Below, one piece after another: positions 7,858-19,400 of a DNA stretch of 64,000 bases (position 1 is the first letter of the stretch; every line of letters starts with the position of its first letter). A model generated the notes under the pieces. It did no database searches, had not been told where the DNA came from, and was given only the letters and a program-made list of their open reading frames with translations. Origin of the DNA: Bacteroidaceae bacterium (GTDB lineage Bacteria; Bacteroidota; Bacteroidia; Bacteroidales; Bacteroidaceae); the NCBI GenBank assembly GCA_017619335.1, contig JAFZSP010000010.1:1-64000 (forward strand). The letters run 5' to 3'. The position numbers were made by a program, and so were the translations under genes.

Positions 7858-8454
7858 GTGAGTACCCGTTTTATCCTTTTTTGGGCATTTTTGCTCCTTT
7901 TTCCACAACTCACCGCCGCTCAGCAGCTGAAGGAACAGAAGGGCAATGCTTCCTATTATGCCGACCGCTTCCACGGACGGCGGATGAGCAACGGACAGAT
8001 TTACCATCGTGACAGTTTCACCTGTGCCCATCTGCGATACCCGCTGGGGACGTGGCTGCTGGTGCGCAACCTCACCAACGGAAAAGAGGTCATCGTGCAG
8101 GTCACAGACCGGGGCCCCTACTCCCGCAAGTTCGTCATTGACCTCTCCAGAGCCGCGGCCCGAGAATTGGACATCATTCATTATGGATGGCGTCCGGTGG
8201 AGATCATCCCCTTCGTGGCCGGAAAGATTCCCTACCGTTTTGACCCGCCCACAGAAAGGCCGGAGCTGGATTTGGGCTACAGTGGAGAGGACGTTTTTGA
8301 GCCGCCTGTGTGGATGGAAGACAGCATCTACCGTGCCCGTCACCGCCTGTCACGAACACAAGTGGTGGCACTGGATCCGGACTCCCTCCGACAGGTCGTC
8401 ACCAAAGACACGACCCTGCACGCAGCCGTCAAGAAAATACATAAGAAGAAATAA
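7858..8454 (+). CDS. rlpA: RlpA-like septal-ring / lytic transglycosylase-type protein
   Basis: The double-psi beta-barrel domain of RlpA is clear (about residues 25-115): GNASYYADRFHGRRMSNGQI, then FTCAHLRYPLGTWLLVRNL and VTDRGPYSRKFVIDLSRAAA, with the conserved Asp of the DRGP motif. RlpA proteins are exported, and some cleave glycan strands that lack peptides. No SPOR domain is present; the C-terminus ends in a basic KKIHKKK. There is no in-frame ATG at the front. A GTG at 7858 gives a good signal peptide (STRFILFWAFLLLFPQLTAA), whereas a TTG at 7801 would add 19 residues. I prefer the GTG. The gene is divergent from the polysaccharide export genes. Confidence 0.85.
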   Translation: MSTRFILFWAFLLLFPQLTAAQQLKEQKGNASYYADRFHGRRMSNGQIYHRDSFTCAHLRYPLGTWLLVRNLTNGKEVIVQVTDRGPYSRKFVIDLSRAAARELDIIHYGWRPVEIIPFVAGKIPYRFDPPTERPELDLGYSGEDVFEPPVWMEDSIYRARHRLSRTQVVALDPDSLRQVVTKDTTLHAAVKKIHKKK

Positions 8455-8478
8455 GGCCATTTTTCCGACTGTTTTTTC

Positions 8479-8555
8479 TTTCCTTTAACGGAAAAATTTT
8501 CCTCTCGCGGAAAAAATGCTTTCCTCTCGCGGAAATTTCCGTGAAAGGAAAAAGG
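8479..8555. repeat. Cluster of TTTCC...GGAAA hairpins
   Basis: Several short palindromes follow each other: TTTCCTTTAACGGAAA, then TTTCCTCTCGCGGAAA twice, then a TTTCCGTGAAAGGAAA unit, followed by a T-run near 8556. They lie just beyond the stop codon of the RlpA-like gene and before the next promoter. One or more may serve as a terminator. Confidence 0.5.
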
Positions 8556-8572
8556 TTTTTTATATTTATATG

Positions 8573-8581
8573 TACTTTTGC
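8573..8581 (+). promoter_or_regulatory. Promoter -7 element for the small-gene pair at 8622-8980
   Basis: TACTTTTGC fits TAnnTTTG and follows an A/T-rich run. It is 41 bp upstream of the ATG at 8622. Confidence 0.5.
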
Positions 8582-8621
8582 AACGAAATTCAAGAGCGAC
8601 CATACATATATTCTATCAGAT

Positions 8622-8759
8622 ATGAATACAAGCAGAATTATCGCCCTCATCATTATGGGCATCTTTACAGTCATCCTCATCTACTGCATCTGGAAAGGCC
8701 TCCGGATACAGCGGCACGACGAGCGCAGGGAGGATGATAAGTTGAGAATTGAAAGTTGA
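8622..8759 (+). CDS. Small single-span membrane protein (45 aa)
   Basis: From the ATG at 8622 the product has one hydrophobic helix (residues about 4-24, SRIIALIIMGIFTVILIYCI) followed by a strongly charged tail (RIQRHDERREDDK). An upstream frame extension to 8541 would run through the promoter and is unlikely. I do not recognise the family. It sits between the RlpA-like gene and the small YxxP peptide gene and probably shares a transcript with the latter. Confidence 0.55.
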   Translation: MNTSRIIALIIMGIFTVILIYCIWKGLRIQRHDERREDDKLRIES

Positions 8760-8794
8760 AACATATTATTTAACAGCCATCACACAATAACAAA

Positions 8795-8980
8795 ATGAAA
8801 AAGATTTATGAAATGCCCGAACTTCGGGTCACAATGGTCAAGACGACTCACATGCTTTGCACCAGCACCACAGAAGTGCTCAACATCTCCACCGGCGTAG
8901 GCATCGGTTACGGCGGAGGCAGCAACCAAGCTGCCCGCGTCAAGGAAATCCTCGACGGATGGGAAGACTGGGAAGAGTGA
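8795..8980 (+). CDS. Small YxxP peptide (61 aa), first of three in the window
   Basis: The product begins MKKIYEMPEL, has LCTS at residues 21-24, a Gly-rich middle (GVGIGYGGG) and an acidic, Trp-containing end (DGWEDWEE). Aligned from residue 1, it shares K2, K3, Y5, P8, T23 and S24 with the peptides at 44851-45015 and 48511-48666, which also end in Trp and acidic residues. There is no hydrophobic signal peptide. It lies 43 bp upstream of a large exported-protein gene. The Y-x-x-P near the start resembles the leader motif of lasso peptide precursors, but no modifying enzyme is nearby. Function unknown. Confidence 0.7.
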   Translation: MKKIYEMPELRVTMVKTTHMLCTSTTEVLNISTGVGIGYGGGSNQAARVKEILDGWEDWEE

Positions 8981-9023
8981 AGAATGGACAACTGATTACC
9001 TACTTATTATAATAAGGTGTATC

Positions 9024-10373
9024 ATGGCACAAACAATTCACATAAAGAACAAGGTCCTCGCAGCAGTGCTGACGTTAGCAGCACTCCTGACGGGACAGAA
9101 CCTGTGGGCGTGGGAAGGCTCAGGAACAAGCGAGAGCCCCTACCTCATAAAGACAACCAGCGATCTCGACCAACTGGCCACCGAAGTGAACGCCGGCACC
9201 AGTTATAGTAGCACGTTCTTTAAGCAAATGGCCAATCTCGACTACAAGGATGTCGCCCTTGTCAATGGCTCGAACTATACAGCCATTGGTGTTCCCGAAC
9301 ATCCATTCCGCGGTACTTTCGATGGGAACAACAGGACCATTAGCGGCATCCGCATCAACAAGAGCGGCTCCAGAGACCAGGCCCTCTTCGGGAATATCGG
9401 CAGCGGTAGCACCGTGAAGAACGTCATCCTCATTGACGCAGATATCACAGGCAGTCAATATGTCGGAGGTATCGTGGGATTCAACGCAAGCGGCACCATA
9501 CAAAACTGCCTTGTGTTCAACTCCACCTTCACCGCATCTTCTAAAGTCGATGCCGTTGTGGGTGACAATAATGGCACGCTCAGCAACAACTACTATCACA
9601 ACTGCACTGTGAACAGTAGCACCAGCAGTAGCATCATAGTCATCCATAATGATGACACCGCCCTGGCCGAAGGCAAAAAGAACACAGACGTCATCACCGC
9701 CAATACCGGCACAGGCAAGAATGTCATCCTCTATGGCCGCACCCTCTACAAGGACGGCGGTTGGAACACGCTCTGCCTGCCGTTTAACCTGACCATCAGC
9801 GGAAGCGTGCTCGATGGAGCAGACGTGCGCACACTCAGCAGTACCAGTTTCAACAGTTCAACGGGCGAACTCACCCTCACCTTCACGGCCGAGGGCGATG
9901 TGACAACCATGCTTGCCGGCACACCTTATATTATTAAGTGGGCCAGCGGAACCGACATCGTGAACCCCACATTCGCCAATGTAAAGGTGAAGAAAGACGC
10001 TGTCAATGTCTCGAAGGATCACGCCGATTTCATCTGCGCCTATAGTTCTGTCCCCTTAGAAGCCAACGACAAGACAAAGCTGTACCTGGGTTCAGGGGAG
10101 AAACTGTACTACCCCAACGCCGCTGTGACCATTAACGCCTGCCGCGCCTACTTCCATCTGAAAGGCATCACTGCAGGTGACAAGGAAAAGGACGTCCGTT
10201 CCTTCCTGCTGAACTTCGAGGACGACTCATTGCCGACCAGCCTCAGTGCCCTCAACCCCACAGAGGGGCTTGGAGAAGGCCACTGGTATGATTTGAACGG
10301 ACGCCGGTTGGTCAAGCAGCCTACTCAACGCGGCATTTATATCCATAACGGCAGAAAAGTCGTGATACCATAA
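9024..10373 (+). CDS. Exported GLUG-repeat adhesin-like protein with the shared C-terminal motif
   Basis: The 449-residue product has a signal peptide (about 1-29, ending LLTGQNLWA). A region of beta-helix/GLUG character follows (about 85-175; RGTFDGNNRTISGIRINKSG, SQYVGGIVGFNASGTIQNC). A module then starts with GGWNTLCLPFNL and contains LAGTPYIIKW (about 245-330). The C-terminus is WYDLNGRRLVKQPTQRGIYI followed by HNGRKVVIP. GLUG repeats occur in bacterial adhesins and IgA peptidases. The terminal motif is shared with five other proteins in this window and probably marks them for export or anchoring on the surface; type IX secretion is a guess. It is the first of three co-directional exported-protein genes. 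Confidence 0.8.
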   Translation: MAQTIHIKNKVLAAVLTLAALLTGQNLWAWEGSGTSESPYLIKTTSDLDQLATEVNAGTSYSSTFFKQMANLDYKDVALVNGSNYTAIGVPEHPFRGTFDGNNRTISGIRINKSGSRDQALFGNIGSGSTVKNVILIDADITGSQYVGGIVGFNASGTIQNCLVFNSTFTASSKVDAVVGDNNGTLSNNYYHNCTVNSSTSSSIIVIHNDDTALAEGKKNTDVITANTGTGKNVILYGRTLYKDGGWNTLCLPFNLTISGSVLDGADVRTLSSTSFNSSTGELTLTFTAEGDVTTMLAGTPYIIKWASGTDIVNPTFANVKVKKDAVNVSKDHADFICAYSSVPLEANDKTKLYLGSGEKLYYPNAAVTINACRAYFHLKGITAGDKEKDVRSFLLNFEDDSLPTSLSALNPTEGLGEGHWYDLNGRRLVKQPTQRGIYIHNGRKVVIP

Positions 10374-10422
10374 TCATTGAGCAAGTAATAATCACATATT
10401 TAAAAGTTAACATTTATACTTT

Positions 10423-13400
10423 ATGAACCGAACAAGAATTCAAACGAAGTGGTGGCAGCGATTGCTGCTGACGCTTCTCATGTGCCTGTTCGCAGGTGGC
10501 AGTAGTCTGTTTGCCGCCTCCGACTACACACACAGTTTCGAGGAAGACGGAATGTCAAAAATCCGTCACCAGCCCACATTGAAGAAACCGTGGATTGAAA
10601 TCGAAATGACCATCTATGACAACTATGGTTATGGCGGTTTCTTCCTCCACAGCGAAGCCGAAGAAGGACACGCAGGCCCTGCCGTGTATGTGAACGGTGA
10701 GTATGTGTGCTCTCCGAATTATGAGCTCGCATGGCCCGGAGGCCTCCTCGATCACGGCAACTGGAGCCAATTGAATGACGAGATTTCGAAAAATGAATGG
10801 TGGGGCAACGAGTACGAAGGCAATGGATACACCGTTCGTTTCTGGAACCCCTTCAAACAGGAACACGGTAAAGATAACTCTTACGTCCGTGTGACCATGT
10901 TTATTTTCCCAGATGTGTGGGAAGTTGGTAAGCAATACACCGTGAAAGTCAAGGGAAAATGGAGAATCGTTACCGGGGCTTTTTCAGAGGACGACAACTG
11001 GGTGGAAAAAGAGTGGACAACCGATCCCTTCCCCAACATCTGGAAAGTGCCCGATACCGACATGACAAGCAAAGAGGAGGTAAACGTCAGCGGTAAGTTG
11101 GAACCCCTTGTCTCTTCTACACGTATAGGCTTTTATACACAGGACACCAAGGCTCCCAATGTATATATAAGTGAGGAGAAAGAGGACATGTTCGCCAAGA
11201 CACATCCGGCTGGAATAAATAGTGAGTCGTACCAAAATGTCAAAGTCCCTTTCGTTCGTGAGAAGTTCAATGTCTTCAAGGACTTGCCCATGCAGTACAG
11301 TGGAAAAATAACTGCCGACCCTAAGCCCGATGTCTGGCCAAGAGTAAAGAAGACGATGAAAGTCTTCCAGTGGCTCACCGCTTCCGTCCCGGGCTTTGCC
11401 TATCCCGAGAACGTAACCTGTGAGAAAAAAGACCAATGGAACAAGACTATCACGGTCAATTGGAACAAAGTAGATACGGTCACGTACGACAAAAAGAAGC
11501 GTTGGCTCAGCACAGTCGGCACATGGACAATTTATAACGCTACCACTGAAGCAGTGCTGGAGAGCGGAATCAAATACGACAAGCTAAGCAGAGATGTGAA
11601 GCTGGAGAGCTATGACACCCCCAACACCATAGAAGTGTATTTTGTTCCCAATCAGTTGGATAGTCTCCCAGCCGAACTGATGAGCAGCGCAGAAGCCAGC
11701 ATCCATCCTGTCTGGAGCTTTACCGACCTGACAGCCCGCGAAACCGACGAAGGCATCGTCCTGAACTGGGCCCACAACGCACTCGAAGATGCCAAGAACA
11801 ACAATAAATACTACATCAATATTTTGCGGACCACAAGTCCCGACAGTAATTCCTGGACTTCCATCGGAACCAAAGAGGTGAACGACACTACCACCTCAGG
11901 AACTTACACGGATGCCAGCAGCAATCTGGAGCCCAATACCACCTATTACTACCAGCTGATGGTCACGGTCTTCGACACCAACCAATACAGCCCTACTGCA
12001 TCGGCTCGTCTTGGCGGTTCCAAGCTCGAGGGCTTCACCGCATCCCAGGGCACCTACAGCAACACGGTGAAACTGCAGTGGAACGTGAAGCAGGTGGGCT
12101 CGTTCGACACCAACTTCACCGTCTTTCGCCGCCCGTTGGGCAGTCTAAACGAAAGCGACTGGACAAGCATCTACACCACTTCGGGTAAGACCGCTACCTA
12201 CACCTACGACGATGTGACGGCCCAGCCCGGCAACTACAATGAATACAAGGTCGCCATCACGAGCAACGACGACGGGAAACAGACGGAAGACGACATCCTT
12301 AAAGCCGACGGATTCTGCCTCGCCACAGGTCTCATCAGCGGAAACATCACCTACGGAACAGGCACCGCTGTGGAAGGAGCCAAGGTAACGCTGAAGCAGC
12401 AGAACCCCGACGGCGAAATCATCAGCGGCATGCGCTCCGTACTGCTCACCAACTATGGTTCAGGTTTCAAGTACGCCTGTGACCAGAGCAACTTGAATGA
12501 ACTGTTCAACAGCGACTTCTCCATTCAGCTGTACGCCTATCCCCTCCTCAGGGAAATGAGCACCGACAGCGCCTACTACAAAATCATGGACGTCTGGAGC
12601 ACCTTTGGCCTGTACCTCCACTACAAACAAGAGGACAACACCTACCGGCTTGGCGTTTCCTTGGGCAAGAAAAATTATGATTCCGACCTCATCATAGAGC
12701 CGGATGCATGGACACAAATCAACTGCGTACACAAAAGTGACGCGGCCAAGACCATCCTCTATGTGATGGATGGAGACCAAGTCAAGAGTTGCGAACTGGA
12801 TATCCAGAAAGAAGAGGGCAAGGTGAACGTCAGTGACCTGGAAGAAGATCAGCGGTGCGTGGCCATCGGTAACAACTGCTACTTCGACAGTCAGGACTAC
12901 TACCAGGGCTACCTGGACGAGTTCCGCTTCTGGACCAAGGCACTCGCTCCGGATGACATCCGGAAGAACTACAACCATCCCTTGACAGGTAGCGAATCCA
13001 ATCTGGCCATCTACTATCCCTTCGACGAAGGACTGGAAAAACAGACGAAGGCCTACGACCTCTCCAAGAAGAACGGCATTGCCAACGGACGTCACGCCAA
13101 AACGAAGGTGGCAGCAGAAGGTACCACCAAAGTGCCTCATGAAGAACAGCTGAGCCAGATGGCCGTCACCGACATAAATGGCTACTACGAGATTCGCGGC
13201 ATACCGTTCTCGGGTGATGGCACCAGCTACACCGTGATTCCCACCTTGGGCATCCATGAGTTCTCTCCCAGCACAAAGTCACGCTTTGTCAGCATGTCAT
13301 CGCTCACCCACAGCGGCGTGGATTTCAAAGACGTCTCGTCATTCCCTGTCAGTGGTAAGGTCTTCTATGCCGGCACGGACTATCCCGTGGAGGGCGCCTA

Positions 13401-16400
13401 CCTTTATGTGGATGGAGTCGTCTGCTCCCAAGACGGTCAGATTATTCAGACCAACGAGGAGGGAGAATACACCATCAGTGTGCCCATCGGAGACCACTTT
13501 GTCTCCGTGGAAATGAACCAACACGAGTTCGTTGATGGAGGCCGTTATCCTGTTGATCCCAACAACGTGGGCGTCAAACACAATTTCGACCGCGAAATCA
13601 AGAACTTGGACTTCTATGATGCCACTCTCGTCAACTTCACGGGCCGTGTGGTTGGCGGTGATATCGAGGGTAAAAAGGACCTGGGCTTCGGACTGAGCCA
13701 GAACAATATCGGCGTGGCTGAACTGGTGCTTACCCCGACGAACAATACGTATCGCATGAATGTGGTGAAACAAGAGGAAGAGACCACTTTCAGCTACGAG
13801 ACCAACACAGATACCGTTTTCGTCGCCTCGGCCACCAAACACATCAACAGTAAATCATGGCGCGGTGCCGGTGCCAACGATTGCAAAAGTATCTTCATCC
13901 ACACCGACTCCCTGACAGGCGAGTTCTCTGCCATGTTGCCGCCCTTGGAATACAAGTTGGACGACATCAAGGTGGTGAAGACCGGGCTTATTATGGTTGG
14001 CTCCTCCACAATCATCGATTTGACTAACGCCGCGTTGGAACGCTCCGACACGTTGCGCCGTGACAACAGTTCAGAAGAGACATACACATACAATACGAAG
14101 CTGCTACAGACCTATCACAGCACACCGGTATTCAACGTGACCCAGGAGGATCATGACGACGGAGCCTTTGGATTGAGTAGTTATTCAATTGAAGATGAGA
14201 TGGGTAAGCTTCAGATAGACGACATCTACACCATCGATAATGGCCAGCCCGTCTATAAATATGGCGGTGCCATCTTCGAAATGTATGAGTACTACACCTT
14301 CAAGATAGAGGCCTACGAGGAATATGTCAATAGTGACAGCGGTACCCCCGTCAACTTCTATGTCCCATTGCAAGATCTGGTGGTCACCATCGACAATGCC
14401 TTATCCTCTGATCAGACCGTTTGCAATCAGGAAGCTACAGATGAAGATGGAGAGACCTATAAGCCGGGAGATGTGATTCAGTTGAAGAGCAACCAGTTGC
14501 GTTTAGACAGCATCGGCTGTGCTACCTACAAGTGGATGGCGGGTCTGCCAAATATTGCGGCACCCTATTCCCGAAACATTTCCATCACCTACCAGATAGA
14601 AGACCGTACCCACGTGTGGAACGACGGTGGCCTAACGGGCATCGTCTTGGGCAACCTGCCCACCGGCAACAACTTCGTCACTTCCGGCCCCGATATGGTA
14701 CAGATGATCCTGCGCGACCCTCCCGGATCCAAGTCAAAGACAGAATGGGCCTCGGGTACAATTTTTAATAGGTGGAGTACTCATGGCGGTCATGTTGCAG
14801 GCGATATTTTTGCAAACCCAGAATTTCATTTTGGCACAAAACTTGTTACTGATGAAGGTTTTGGCGTTGCTGTTGAAAATACTAATGAAGACAAATTTGA
14901 TATTCTTGGTGGTATCAAGCTTGGTTGTGAATACCATGGAGACAAGAAGTCATCTACCAACATAGAAGCCGTAAAGACCGTCTCCACCAGCGATGATCCC
15001 GAATTTGTGGGTGCAGCGGGTGATGTGTTTATCGGTTCTGCCACCAATGTGATTTTCGGCGACTGTAACAATTTGGGGTTCCATCGCATAGGCACCAGCG
15101 ACGAAGTTCAATTGGACGTAGCACAAAGTGTTTCCACGGATATGAGTTTCAGCACCATATTCCACTATACGCAAAGCTACATCGAAAACACGCTGATTCC
15201 TAACTTGGAACTGTTGCGCAACTCCATGCTGAAGACAGTCACTCAGGAAACGATTGACGGCTACGTCAACAAGGGTCGGTATCCCGTGTATCTGACCACG
15301 CGTTCTCCAGAAGACCCCAATTTCGGAGAACCCAACAGGGATAAAAACGGGGCTCCTGTATCCTCTGGTGAATCCTATACGATGTTCTCGCCCGAAGGGT
15401 CGGACGAGAGTTTCCAGGATAGCGTTCTCTGGGTTTATAACCAAATAGATGTCTGGGAAAAATACCTAAAATTTAATGAGGAAGAAAAAGTAAGAGCCTA
15501 CAACAACCGCGAAAACCCTGATAGTGTGACGTATGAGAACTACTCCTTCGACTCTGGTACATCCATTACCAAGAGTTGGGAAAAACAAACATCTTCGGGC
15601 GGCGTTCACCATCAGGTGGAACTTGATTTGTCCGTCTTTGTTCACTTTGCAACGGGCTACTTGTGGAATTCTTTTGGTATCGTCTGTAATTTCGGTGTTG
15701 ACATAAATGGAGGATACAATTATGAACACGAAGAATCAACCACCAAAAAGACAGCGATTAATTACACCCTTGCAGAAGATGGCGATGACAACGCCCTTAC
15801 GGTCGATATCTATGACTACGGTAGTTACAGTCCTATTTTCCGCACCCGTGGTGGGCAGACCAGTGCCCCGTATGAGAAAGAAGTGGTGACTAAGTACTAC
15901 AATCCGGGCACGACCATTATGGAAGGCACCATGCAGATAGAGGTGCCGCAAATCCAGGCCGAGAAATCTTCGGTCACAGATATCCCATCGGGCTCCACTG
16001 CCACCTACACGTTGCGACTGAGCAATGCCTCGGAGACCAACGAGGAACTGTATTACCGCCTGATGCAGGCCGAGGAAACCAATCCCTATGGCGCTATGCT
16101 TTTCGTGGATGGTATGCCGCTGACAGACTCGCGCATCATTAAGATTCCGGCCCACGAAGCCGTCTATAAGACCCTGCTGCTGAAACAGAGTGACCAAAGC
16201 ATCCTCAATTATGAACACATCGGAATCGTTTTGGCTTCACAGTCACAGTACCAGCCTTCCACCAACTGGGATGTCATTGCCGACACCGTGTTCATATCTG
16301 CTTACTATGTGCCGTCATCCTCACCCGTGACGCTCGCCCTCTCCAAGAACGTCATAAATACCAATACAAGCACCGACGTGGTGCTGACCATGACGGACTT

Positions 16401-19400
16401 CGACCGCACCTACCGTGGACAGAAAGCCTTCCGCATGGAGTATAAGAAACAAGGTGAAACGACCTGGACACAGATCCATGAGTATGTGCTCAACGAAGAC
16501 GACATGAAAAACAACAGTGAACTGTTGCCCAAGGAGGGTTCCAGCGTCAGCTACACGCAATCCATGAAATCCTTCCCCGACGGTGAATACCTCTTCCGCA
16601 TCGTCTCGGCCAGCACCTACGGCAACGAAGAAGTGAGAACGACCTCCGAGGAACTTGCCTTAGTGAAAGACATGCAGAAACCGACACCCATCGGCGTTCC
16701 GGAACCGGCAGACGGCATTCTGGATATCGGCGACGAGCTGAGCGTGACCTTCAATGAAACCATTCTGAAGGGCGAGCTCACCAACGAGAAAAACTTCAAG
16801 GTGACGGGTGTCCTCAATGGTGCAGAGATTGCCCATGAGACAGCACTGAACCTGACGGCCAGCGAGGCAGCCACCGCCAGCACCGAGGCCAACATCGACC
16901 TCAAAGACAAGGACTTTGCCTTCGACATGTGGGTGAACCTCACTGGCGAGGCAGGCACTCTGCTGACCCACGGAAGTGAAACAGAAAAACTCACCCTTGG
17001 TATCAATGACGCTTCGCAGTTCGTGGTCACCATCGGTAACTCGACCTACACTTCCACGGACGCTGTGCCAACGGGCAAGTGGGCTTTCCTGAGCCTCAGC
17101 CTGACAGCAGACGGTAAACTGAATGCCTCTGTGGCCGACGACGCCAACACCACCAACCTGTTCCTGGAGAAGGCTGTGAATGCGTACACCGGCAAGGGCT
17201 TGCTCACCGTTGGCGGCGGCACCACTGCGGCCCTCCATGAGCTCCTCCTCTGGGACGAGGCCCACGACATGACCACCGCCCTGCTGAACCGCAGCAAGAC
17301 GAAGAACCCATCCACCCGTCACCTCATCGGTTACTGGAAGATGGATGAGGGTGAAGGAACCACCATCCGTGACTACGCCCGCAACCGCCACATGACGATG
17401 GCCGACGAGACGTGGTACCTGAACAACGAGAACAAGGCCATCAGCCTCGATGGTAACAGCTATGTGAGCATCAACGCTTCAGAGCTTCCCACCAGTGTAA
17501 ATGATGACTATGCGTTGGAATTCTGGATGCGCGGCAGTGAGCAGACAGGCGAAGTGCAGCTCCTGCAGATGGGAGACATTGCTCTCTCTCTCAACGCCCA
17601 AGGCGTGTTGCAGCTGGCAAATACGAAGGACGGTGCCGTCCAGACCTTCCTCACCACAGCCTCTGGCTTGACGGACAACGTCTGGCACCATGTGGCACTG
17701 AACGTGCTGCGTCAGGGAACCGCTGCTGCATACGTCGATGGCAAGCGCTGCTTCTCCACCAATGCCGCCAACGTTGGCAGCATCACCACCAATAACCTGA
17801 TTCTCGGTGCACGACGCACCTCCACCTACAATGAAGCAGGTGTCGCAGAGGGTTACACCTACGACCATCCCTTCATCGGACAGATTGATGAGGTACGCGT
17901 GTGGAACGCTACGCTCAACGGAGACTTGCTAATCAAGAACCGCAAGGTACGCCTGACGGGTAGTGAAGATGGCCTGGTGGCCTACTATCCCTTCGAGAAG
18001 AAGCAACTGGACGAGGGTAACCAGGTGAGTACCGTCGGCGATGCAGCCGATCTCACCGGCAGTGGTCTCCAAGCACAGCTCTGCGTGCTTGATGGTTCCG
18101 CCAAAGAGGCAGCCTACACCGATGAGGCTCCCGCCCTGCGCACGAAACCCTCTGAGACAAACGTCAGCTTCTCCTTCATGGCCAGCGAAGAGAAGGTGGT
18201 TATCACCCTCAACGAGGACGCCTCCACCATTGAAGGTTGCACGCTGAACTTCACCGTCAAAAATGTCTGTGACGAGAACGGCAACTACTCCGAGGCCGCC
18301 TCCTGGTCGGCCTTCGTGAACCGCAAGGAACTCGTCTGGGACGAGAGTGAAGTAAGTTGCGTTGCCAACGAAACCGCCGGCGCTGCCCTCACTGCCACCA
18401 TCATCAACAAGAGCGGCACCCAGCAGATGTGGACCCTCAGTGGAATGCCCGCTTGGCTCACTGCCAGCGAGGACTACGGCACCACCAATCCATTGGGCGA
18501 GACAGAGGTGACCTTCACCGTCAGCCCCGCCACACCCATCGGAAAGTATGAGGAGACCATTTATCTGCAAAGCAACAACGGCATCGAAACACCGCTGACC
18601 CTCTACATCACCGTCACTGGTGAAGTGCCCGACTGGGCTGTCAACCCCAATGACTTCGAGACCTCCATGAACGTCATTGCCCGCGTGGAACACAACGGCG
18701 TAGCATTGAACGATGAGGATGATATCGTGGCAGCCTTCATCGGTGAGGAATGTCGAGGCATTGCCCACCCGAGCTATATGGAGCGCTATGACAGCTACTT
18801 CATCACCATGGACATCTACGGCAACGACGGCGAGTCTGGTGACATCATCTTCCGTGCCTACGATGCTTCCGATGGCATCACCTATCCCGTCATCCAGGCA
18901 GACCGCAAACTCAGCTTTGCATCCCTCGCTCTGGAAGGCCGCTATGAGGCACCCGTCGTGCTCACCATCACCGACAAGCTGGAGCAATCCACCGAGCTGA
19001 AAGCCGGATGGAACTGGTTCTCACTCTATGTCACGCCAGAAGACATGTCGACAGAAAACGTGCTGAAAGACATTGCCTCCGATGTGCTTGCCATCAAGAA
19101 CCAGAACAGTTGGTCGATGCCCGATGCACAAGGGGTACTCACCGGAAGCTTGCCAGATACCCTGAACAACGTAGAAATGTATGCCGTGCAGATGAAGACA
19201 GCTCGCACCCTGCGAGTGGTGGGCGATCCTGTGAATCCCGCAGAGACACCCATCTCTCTCGAAAAGGGTTGGAACTGGATAGGTTACTATCTGAACCGAA
19301 TCAGCAGCGTGGACGACGCCTTCGCTGGCATGAATCCCGTGGCAGGCGACATCGTCAAGGGTCAGAGCGGTGTGAGCTACTTCAACGACTATGAATGGGC

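Noticed and set aside
8795-8980. Firm call of lasso peptide precursor
   Set aside because: The YxxP motif is present, but no B- or C-protein genes, no transporter with a peptidase domain and no conserved core acceptor residue are seen. It is kept only as a hypothesis.
18000-18990. Minus-strand frame of about 350 codons inside the giant LamG gene
   Set aside because: It runs opposite conserved LamG and BACON-like parts of the real gene and shows no recognisable protein features.
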